50,729 nucleotides of DNA from an uncultured Prevotellaceae bacterium (lineage in GTDB: Bacteria > Bacteroidota > Bacteroidia > Bacteroidales > Bacteroidaceae). Where the stretch lies: contig CACZPU010000055.1 of NCBI GenBank assembly GCA_902783165.1, positions 1 through 50,729 of the forward strand. The letters run 5' to 3'. Numbering within the stretch: position 1 is the first letter of the stretch; each line of letters begins with the position of its first letter. The position numbers and the translations under genes were made by a program. This document shows, in pieces, positions 45,423 to 50,729 of this stretch. The notes under the pieces are model-generated. The model saw nothing but the letters and a program-made list of their open reading frames with translations. It made no database searches and had not been told where the DNA came from.

Positions 45423-46574
45423 ATGAAAAGAAGTATTCTGAAATCCATCCTACTTTCGTTTATTGTAGGAGGTATGCCGTCATTTGCACAGACAAAAGAT
45501 CAGGGTAAGTTGCATATTACCGCAACAATGAAGAACATGAATGACACTGTATTAATTATGGTGGCTGATATGCAAAAGATGCAGAATCATGAGCCAATTT
45601 ATACAGACACTTTAAGAACTGCCAATGGGTCTTTCAGCACAATGATCCCGATGGATTGTGCATGGACAGTTATGGTGTATAATATGAAAAATGGGCAACC
45701 TGTCGGCCAATTCATGTTCTGCGGCGTACCAGGAGAAAAATGTGAAATTGTAGGTGATTGGGCAAACGAATGCAAATTAGGCGGATCAGATTTCTACAAT
45801 CAATATAATGCCATGACTGAAACCACCGCCTCACTTCAACAGGAAAACACAAATCTGATGATAGAATGCGACAAGCGACTGGAGGCAGGAGAACCTGAAA
45901 AAGATGTGATGGACTACCATAATCGGAAAGCTGGTGAAATTCAGGATCGCATTACTGCCAAACAAATGGAATATGTGAGGCAAAACCCAAAGAGCGAGAC
46001 TTGTTCTATTTTACTCTATGATTTGCCAGCAGAAAAGGTGGAGGAGACCTACGCAATGATGGATACCAGCATTAAGAATGGCAGAATGAAAAATTATATT
46101 CAGCAAGCTCTCCTACAAGCAAGAGAGGAGTTGAAACATATGGTAGCAGCCGCAGCATTGGAACCAGGGGTAGAAGCTCCGGATTTCACATTACTAGACA
46201 TAAACGGTGAGCAACTCAGTTTGTCAAGTCTTCGCGGGAAATATGTAATACTCGATTTTTGGGGAAGTTGGTGTGCATGGTGTATGGAAGGAATGCCCAA
46301 GATGAAAAAGTATTATAAAAAATACAAAAACAAGATGGAGATTCTGGGCATCGACTGCAATGAAACAGAAAAGATGTGGAAAACCGCCGTGAAACAAAAC
46401 AAACTGCCATGGAAACATGTCATCAACGGTAAAGGGGAGAACAGTATTCTTCCTCTCTATGGTGTAGACGGATTCCCCACAAAAGTAATCCTCGACCCCA
46501 AAGGCCGTATTGTGCGACTTATCGTTGGCGAGGATCCTCAATTCTACCCTTATTTGGACAGTCTGTTCGAATAA
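45423..46574 (+). CDS. Thiol:disulfide oxidoreductase, DUF4369 + TlpA/thioredoxin
   Basis: 383 residues from the ATG at 45423; signal peptide MKRSILKSILLSFIVGGMPSFAQ. Residues ~28-130 match the DUF4369 beta domain common in Bacteroidetes (HITATMKNMNDTVLIMV ... YTDTLRTANGSF). A helical linker (~140-235) follows, then a TlpA-type thioredoxin domain (~240-383) with the active site WCAWC (C284, C287), preceded by LDFWGS, and the cis-Pro loop GFPTKVI. It probably reduces or isomerises periplasmic disulfides or serves cytochrome maturation. It is single and its stop directly abuts that of convergent cdaA, with no terminator between. Confidence 0.9.
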   Translation: MKRSILKSILLSFIVGGMPSFAQTKDQGKLHITATMKNMNDTVLIMVADMQKMQNHEPIYTDTLRTANGSFSTMIPMDCAWTVMVYNMKNGQPVGQFMFCGVPGEKCEIVGDWANECKLGGSDFYNQYNAMTETTASLQQENTNLMIECDKRLEAGEPEKDVMDYHNRKAGEIQDRITAKQMEYVRQNPKSETCSILLYDLPAEKVEETYAMMDTSIKNGRMKNYIQQALLQAREELKHMVAAAALEPGVEAPDFTLLDINGEQLSLSSLRGKYVILDFWGSWCAWCMEGMPKMKKYYKKYKNKMEILGIDCNETEKMWKTAVKQNKLPWKHVINGKGENSILPLYGVDGFPTKVILDPKGRIVRLIVGEDPQFYPYLDSLFE

Positions 46575-47348
46575 TCAGAACAACATTTCTTTAGTGAGAA
46601 TACTTTCTAATTCCTCAGCTGATAGGCGGAGTTGAAAAGAGCCATTGATGGCTACACTAATGCGCCCAGTCTCTTCAGAACAAACAATGGCAATAGCATC
46701 GCTTTCTTGAGAAATGCCCATAGCCGCACGGTGACGGAGTCCAAGTTCCTTGGGTATGTCAATATCATGTGACACTGGGAGAATACAGCCCGCAGCACAA
46801 ATTCGCTTGTGAGAAATCACCATCGCACCATCGTGTAAGGGAGAATTCTTAAAGAAAATATTTTCAATAAGTCGCTGGTTAATATTAGCATCTATCAAAT
46901 CACCGGTTTTAACGATGTCAGCTAGTGGGGTGTCACGTTCAATAACTATAAGAGCGCCCACCTTCTTCTTGGCCATACTCATACATGCCATCACTATGGG
47001 CATAATTACCCCCTTGTCTACCTTTTCTCCCTTTTTCCTATCACTCTTGAAAAAACGAGTGATTGTTTGCACTCTCTGATGAGCGCCCAAATTATATAAG
47101 AACTTACGAATTTCGTCTTGAAAGAGAATGAGCAGCGCAAGAACTCCCACGCTGACCAACTTGTCCATGATGCTACCCAATAATCGCATTTCCAGAATCT
47201 GACTCACAAAAAGCCAGATGACGATGAACACCATGATACCTATAAACACATTGAGCGAACGACTTTCCTTCATCAGTCTGTATACATAGTAAAGCATCAG
47301 AGCAACAAGGAAAATGTCAACAATATCTTTTATACCAAAATCAAACAC
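46575..47348 (-). CDS. cdaA: Membrane diadenylate cyclase CdaA (DacA)
   Basis: 257 residues. Three N-terminal membrane helices (~8-80) precede a DAC domain with both catalytic motifs, DGA at 173-175 (SPLHDGAMVIS) and RHR at 205-207 (GLRHRAAMG). It makes c-di-AMP from two ATP; the messenger controls osmolyte balance and cell-wall homeostasis in other bacteria. It begins 23 bases after the folP stop, and folP-cdaA adjacency is common in Bacteroidetes. No YbbR-type regulator gene is present here, unlike the Firmicutes cdaA-cdaR-glmM operon. Confidence 0.93.
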   Translation of the reverse strand: MFDFGIKDIVDIFLVALMLYYVYRLMKESRSLNVFIGIMVFIVIWLFVSQILEMRLLGSIMDKLVSVGVLALLILFQDEIRKFLYNLGAHQRVQTITRFFKSDRKKGEKVDKGVIMPIVMACMSMAKKKVGALIVIERDTPLADIVKTGDLIDANINQRLIENIFFKNSPLHDGAMVISHKRICAAGCILPVSHDIDIPKELGLRHRAAMGISQESDAIAIVCSEETGRISVAINGSFQLRLSAEELESILTKEMLF

Positions 47349-47371
47349 AATACTTATTATTAATTTCGTTT

Positions 47372-48154
47372 TTAACCAACTGCAGAAACCATCTTCACAA
47401 CATCAACGGCAACTTTCACATCGTGGACACGAAGAATGCTTGCACCTTTTTGCAAAGCAATCGCGTTGAGAACTGTCGTGCCGGAAAGTGCATCGTTGGG
47501 AGTTGTCCCCAGAAATTTCCAAATCATACTTTTGCGAGAGATACCCACCAAGAAAGGCAAGTCGAGCACTTGAAGTTTATCCAACTGGCTCATCAATTCA
47601 TAATTCTGTTGAAGGGTTTTACCAAATCCGAAGCCGGGATCAAGAATAATGTCCTTCTGCCCCATTTCACGCATGCGCTGCACTTTTTCTGAAAAGAACA
47701 TCAGCGCCTGACGGAAGTCGGATTCTGATGACATCAATATATATGGAACACCTTTGCTTGCGGAAAGACGCATCATCTCCTCACTAGCCGATACATCATT
47801 GATGATAGCAACATGGAATTCCTCAATAGCCATTTGAGCAACAGAAGATCTGAATGTATCAACAGAAATAATCGCATCAGGCAACACATCGCGTACAGCA
47901 GACAATGCAACCCTTAGTCGACTCATTTCTTCATCTTCTCCCACAGGCTCAGAACCAGGACGAGTTGAGCAAGCACCTATATCAATAATAGTACCACCCT
48001 CAGAGATAATCTGTATGGCACGGCGAGCGGCATCTTCTCCGCTTCGCATACGACTGACCTCATAAAAGGAGTCAGGCGTGGCATTCAGAATTCCCATTAC
48101 CAACGGCCTCTGCAAGTCAAGCAATTGGCCATTAACATTGATTGTATATTCCAT
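47372..48154 (-). CDS. folP: Dihydropteroate synthase
   Basis: 260 residues from the ATG at 48154; a TTG at 48166 would add four residues but lies inside the promoter element. FolP joins p-aminobenzoate and dihydropterin pyrophosphate in folate synthesis and is the sulfonamide target. Motifs: MGILNATPDSFYE, DIGACSTRPGSEPVGEDEEM, LDPGFGFGKTLQQNYELM, GISRKSMIWKFLG and the C-terminal LRVHDV. All loops seem intact and no resistance-type insertion is visible. First gene of the folP-cdaA transcript. Confidence 0.95.
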   Translation of the reverse strand: MEYTINVNGQLLDLQRPLVMGILNATPDSFYEVSRMRSGEDAARRAIQIISEGGTIIDIGACSTRPGSEPVGEDEEMSRLRVALSAVRDVLPDAIISVDTFRSSVAQMAIEEFHVAIINDVSASEEMMRLSASKGVPYILMSSESDFRQALMFFSEKVQRMREMGQKDIILDPGFGFGKTLQQNYELMSQLDKLQVLDLPFLVGISRKSMIWKFLGTTPNDALSGTTVLNAIALQKGASILRVHDVKVAVDVVKMVSAVG

Positions 48155-48163
48155 ATCCGAGTG

Positions 48164-48171
48164 CAAAGATA
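48164..48171 (-). promoter_or_regulatory. Promoter -7 element of folP-cdaA, giving a very short leader
   Basis: Minus strand TATCTTTG, full match, with TTG 17 bases upstream (48191-48189). The predicted start near 48160 is only ~6 nt from the ATG at 48154, so the mRNA may be practically leaderless. Confidence 0.5.
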
Positions 48172-48318
48172 CTAAAAATCATCATTATCAATTCACAAAC
48201 ACACACATTTTTTGGTTTTATGGCTAGAGAATGTCAGTAATTTTCAGATAATCGCTTTTTCTTATCACATTTATTCATTTTCTTTGTTGTCGTCAACTAC
48301 AATTCCAAGAATTTTATC

Positions 48319-48326
48319 TATATTTG
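48319..48326 (+). promoter_or_regulatory. Promoter -7 element of murF
   Basis: TATATTTG, full match, no good TTG at -33. The predicted start near 48330 leaves ~18 nt before the ATG at 48348. Confidence 0.55.
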
Positions 48327-48347
48327 CACAACTATTGACAATTTGTT

Positions 48348-49727
48348 ATGGACATTAAGCAACTATACAATTTATACAAACAGCATCCGGCAATTACCAC
48401 CGACAGTAGGAATTGTCCCAAGGACAGTATTTTTATTGCCTTGAAAGGAGCTTCATTTGATGGGAATAAGTTTGCTTTACAGGCTCTGAAGAAAGGATGT
48501 GCCTTTGCAATCATTGACAATCCCGAAGTATTGAAAGAAGTAACACAAGCAAATGCATCTGAAACGCTAAAGGATTATTCTCATCAGTTGATTCTTGTTA
48601 ACAACTGCCTTCAGACGTTCAAGGACATTGCACGCGAGCACCGCCGCCAATACGACATTCCTGTTATTGGCATTACTGGCACTAATGGAAAGACAACGAC
48701 CAAGGAACTTATAGCATCCGTTCTCAGTGAAGAGTATCACGTGCTGTTTACAGAAGGGAATTTCAATAACGATGTTGGTGTACCCAAAACTCTTCTTAGA
48801 CTCAACGAAACACATGACATTGCTGTTATTGAGATGGGAGCCAGCCATCCGGGTGACATCAAGACACTTGTTGAAACTGTAGAACCAACATGTGGTTTGA
48901 TAACCAATGTCGGGCGTGCCCACCTCCAAGGTTTTGGAACGTTCGAAGGAGTGAAAAACACCAAAGGAGAACTCTACGACTATCTTGGAAAGAAACAGCG
49001 AGTAAGTATCGACGAAGGATTGCTCTTCATTAATGAAGACGATGACGATTTACGAGAAATGGCCGACAGACGCAATATTCTTTTCAGAAGCAGTTATGGT
49101 ATTGGCAATAGCGACGATATTATCGTGAAAGGAAAAATCGTGTCGTGTAATCCGCTTCTGACATTCAAATGGTATATTCACGATGAAGAAGAAGGTGATT
49201 CAGAACAATTCATGGTCCAAACCCACCTCATCGGTGCATATAACCTCTATAACATGCTTGCAGCCATTACTGTGGGATTGGAATTCGAAGTAAGCGTTGA
49301 GAATATCAATCATGCACTCTCAAATTACATTCCAACAAACAACCGAAGCCAACTCACACAAACACGACACAACACGTTGATTGTAGATGCCTACAACGCT
49401 AACCCAACCAGCATGGCCGCTGCCATTCGCTCGTTTGCTGTATTAGAAACGCCTAAAAAGAAAATGGCAATTATTGGAGCAATGCGTGAATTAGGCTGTG
49501 TATCCGACTCTGAACACCAAAAAATCGTAGAACTGATGAAAGAATGCGGACTCGAAGATGTTTGGCTGGTAGGAGAAGAGTTTGCAGACACCCAATGTGA
49601 ATACCGCAAGTTCACTGACGTTGAAGCAGTGAAAGCTACCATTACCGCTGAGCATCCCGAAGAACGCTACATCCTCATCAAAGGTTCAAATAGCACCAAA
49701 CTCTATCAACTTCCGGAATTGCTTTAA
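48348..49727 (+). CDS. murF: UDP-N-acetylmuramoyl-tripeptide--D-alanyl-D-alanine ligase
   Basis: 459 residues. MurF adds D-Ala-D-Ala to the UDP-MurNAc-tripeptide, the last cytoplasmic step of the peptidoglycan stem. The N-terminal domain has TTDSRNCPKDSIFIALKG. The ATP-binding loop GITGTNGKTTTKELI is at ~108-122, then FNNDVGVPKTLLRL and EMGASHPGDI of the central domain, and VDAYNANPTSM plus GAMRELG of the C-domain. Lone murF outside the dcw cluster is normal for Bacteroidetes. Its stop is 5 bases before the next gene, so the unrecognised lipoprotein is probably co-transcribed. Confidence 0.94.
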   Translation: MDIKQLYNLYKQHPAITTDSRNCPKDSIFIALKGASFDGNKFALQALKKGCAFAIIDNPEVLKEVTQANASETLKDYSHQLILVNNCLQTFKDIAREHRRQYDIPVIGITGTNGKTTTKELIASVLSEEYHVLFTEGNFNNDVGVPKTLLRLNETHDIAVIEMGASHPGDIKTLVETVEPTCGLITNVGRAHLQGFGTFEGVKNTKGELYDYLGKKQRVSIDEGLLFINEDDDDLREMADRRNILFRSSYGIGNSDDIIVKGKIVSCNPLLTFKWYIHDEEEGDSEQFMVQTHLIGAYNLYNMLAAITVGLEFEVSVENINHALSNYIPTNNRSQLTQTRHNTLIVDAYNANPTSMAAAIRSFAVLETPKKKMAIIGAMRELGCVSDSEHQKIVELMKECGLEDVWLVGEEFADTQCEYRKFTDVEAVKATITAEHPEERYILIKGSNSTKLYQLPELL

Positions 49728-49732
49728 GAAAG

Positions 49733-50608
49733 ATGAAGTGGGGCTTTTGGATTGGATTATTACTCTGTTTATTTGCCATCAGTTGCCAGAAAAAAAAGGA
49801 ACTTGAAGAAGGCAATGCTGTCTACTATTGGCGCACAGAGCTACGGTTGGACTCAACGGAGCGAGCATTCATGAAGCATCACCACATAAGGCGGATGTAC
49901 TGCCGATACTTTGACGTGTTGATGCGCGACTCAACTCCAATGCCCAATGCCACCATTACCTTTACTGATCGACTGCCAGACAGCGTGGAACTAGTGCCAA
50001 CGGTCTACATCACTGAGGACTGTATGCACCAACGGCATCAGGGACTGGCCGCAAAATTGGTGTGCCGTATTCGCCAGATGAACGAGACGAACAACCTGCC
50101 ACCCTTCGGTGAGTTACAGATTGACTGCGACTACACCGCCCGCAGCCTCCAGATATACTACGAATTTCTGGAGGACGTAAAGCGCGAGCTGTCGCTCCTT
50201 GCTCCTCATTACTCATTCACCCTCTCCACTACCATCCGCTTGCACCAACTGCAGATGGCCGCTCCACCGGTAGACTATGGGGTACTGATGGTATACAACA
50301 CAGGCAATCCACGCCGCTTTATGGATCGCAACCCAATTCTCGACTGGCGCGACGTGAAGCCCTACCTGCGCCATTTAGGTAGCTACCCGCTACCGTTGTG
50401 CGCAGCCTACCCCGTTTATCGTTGGCAGCGGGATATTCACGGTGTTAGGGTAGAGCACACTGTCGAGGCCGACGAGATACTGCGGGTAAAGGCGGCCGCC
50501 GAACGGGAACGCCCAGAGCTGCGCAAAACTATCCTAACCTTCCACTTGGACAAAGAGAACATTAACCGATATAACACCGAGACCTATGAAAAGATTTATA
50601 GCCATTAG
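49733..50608 (+). CDS. Unrecognised lipoprotein, 291 residues
   Basis: I do not recognise a named family with confidence. The N-terminus MKWGFWIGLLLCLFAISC is a clear lipoprotein signal (Cys 18). The remainder is mostly soluble with alternating hydrophobic strands and helices. LPPFGELQIDCDYTARSLQIYYEFLEDVKREL and VDYGVLMVYN resemble consecutive strand-helix units of a TIM barrel, as in DUF3142-like proteins, but this is only an impression. It starts 5 bases after murF, and its last 23 bases overlap the next exported gene, which suggests translational coupling of the two. Base composition from about 49,900 on is clearly richer in G+C than in murF. An envelope role is inferred from the signal only. 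Confidence 0.75.
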   Translation: MKWGFWIGLLLCLFAISCQKKKELEEGNAVYYWRTELRLDSTERAFMKHHHIRRMYCRYFDVLMRDSTPMPNATITFTDRLPDSVELVPTVYITEDCMHQRHQGLAAKLVCRIRQMNETNNLPPFGELQIDCDYTARSLQIYYEFLEDVKRELSLLAPHYSFTLSTTIRLHQLQMAAPPVDYGVLMVYNTGNPRRFMDRNPILDWRDVKPYLRHLGSYPLPLCAAYPVYRWQRDIHGVRVEHTVEADEILRVKAAAERERPELRKTILTFHLDKENINRYNTETYEKIYSH

Positions 50609-50729
50609 TCTGCTGACATCAATGACAGTCTTGCAGGCGGTAGCCTGCGCGTGGAGCGAGTCGTACAACTACTACCTGTTCCGTGCCTACAACCCGCAGG
50701 AGTTCCGGCAGCGTGTGGACGAAGTGACC
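50586..50729 (+). CDS. Start of an exported protein of unknown function (cut by the window end)
   Basis: ATG at 50586, overlapping the end of the lipoprotein gene in another frame. The 48 codons visible begin with a signal sequence (MKRFIAISLLTSMTVLQAVA, then CAW; the Cys may be a lipidation site although the preceding residues Q-A-V-A are not ideal). Then comes WSESYNYYLFRAYNPQEFRQ. The frame is open to the last base. The family is not recognised. It is translationally coupled to its upstream neighbour, so both products probably act together. Confidence 0.65.
   Translation, partial: MKRFIAISLLTSMTVLQAVACAWSESYNYYLFRAYNPQEFRQRVDEVT

Overview
The window looks like chromosomal DNA of a Bacteroidetes bacterium, most likely from the Prevotellaceae. 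Reasons: promoters of the Bacteroidetes primary-sigma type (TAnnTTTG with an upstream TTG/TTTG) precede many genes; the gene content is typical of the group (full-length fused PurL, GH97 SusB-type alpha-glucosidase, CBM-bearing MalQ, DUF4369/TlpA thioredoxin, folP next to cdaA); and remnants of a SusC-type receptor are present. Genus assignment is inference. I see no rRNA, tRNA, CRISPR array, insertion sequence, integrase or phage gene.

Layout. 1-7.6 kb: PagL-like outer-membrane acyloxyacyl hydrolase (-), small OMP barrel (+), a DUF3737/PatB pair (-), a membrane-anchored MORN+GH25 protein (+), an OmpA-family lipoprotein (-). 7.8-11.5 kb: M1 aminopeptidase lipoprotein (+) convergent with the Na+/Ser-Thr symporter SstT (-). 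11.7-19.7 kb: purL, a secreted GH43-like enzyme, a two-gene CHR (chromate-type) transporter and rmuC, all +. 20.1-29.1 kb: a four-enzyme alpha-glucan operon on - (malQ, susB-type GH97, type I pullulanase, susA-type GH13). 29.4-36.9 kb: iron-dependent alcohol dehydrogenase (+), nadK plus an ABC exporter (-), then DJ-1 family protein, ispD and recG (+). 37.2-40.4 kb: rplM-rpsI-rpsB-tsf on - behind a structured leader of about 200 nt. 40.5-43.6 kb: a Zn/Cd-type P1B ATPase with palindromes at its promoter, beside a cluster of three decayed gene fragments. 43.6-50.7 kb: pectate-lyase-like protein (-), TlpA-type protein (+), folP-cdaA (-), murF (+), an unrecognised lipoprotein (+) and the start of another exported protein cut by the window edge.

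How the genes work together. The clearest functional unit is the alpha-glucan operon. A secreted or periplasmic neopullulanase-like GH13, a pullulanase and a GH97 alpha-glucosidase would break starch and glycogen oligosaccharides down to glucose. MalQ, which has no signal peptide, would recycle maltodextrins in the cytoplasm. The SusCDEF uptake genes and a SusR-type regulator are not in the window. The ribosomal block is ordinary translation machinery, and its long structured 5' leader suggests autoregulation. folP-cdaA links folate synthesis and c-di-AMP, a common Bacteroidetes arrangement. No convincing new multi-gene system is present. The best leads are the rplM leader RNA, the palindromes at the metal-ATPase promoter, the gene graveyard next to it, the MORN-GH25 fusion, and the unrecognised exported-protein pair at the right edge.
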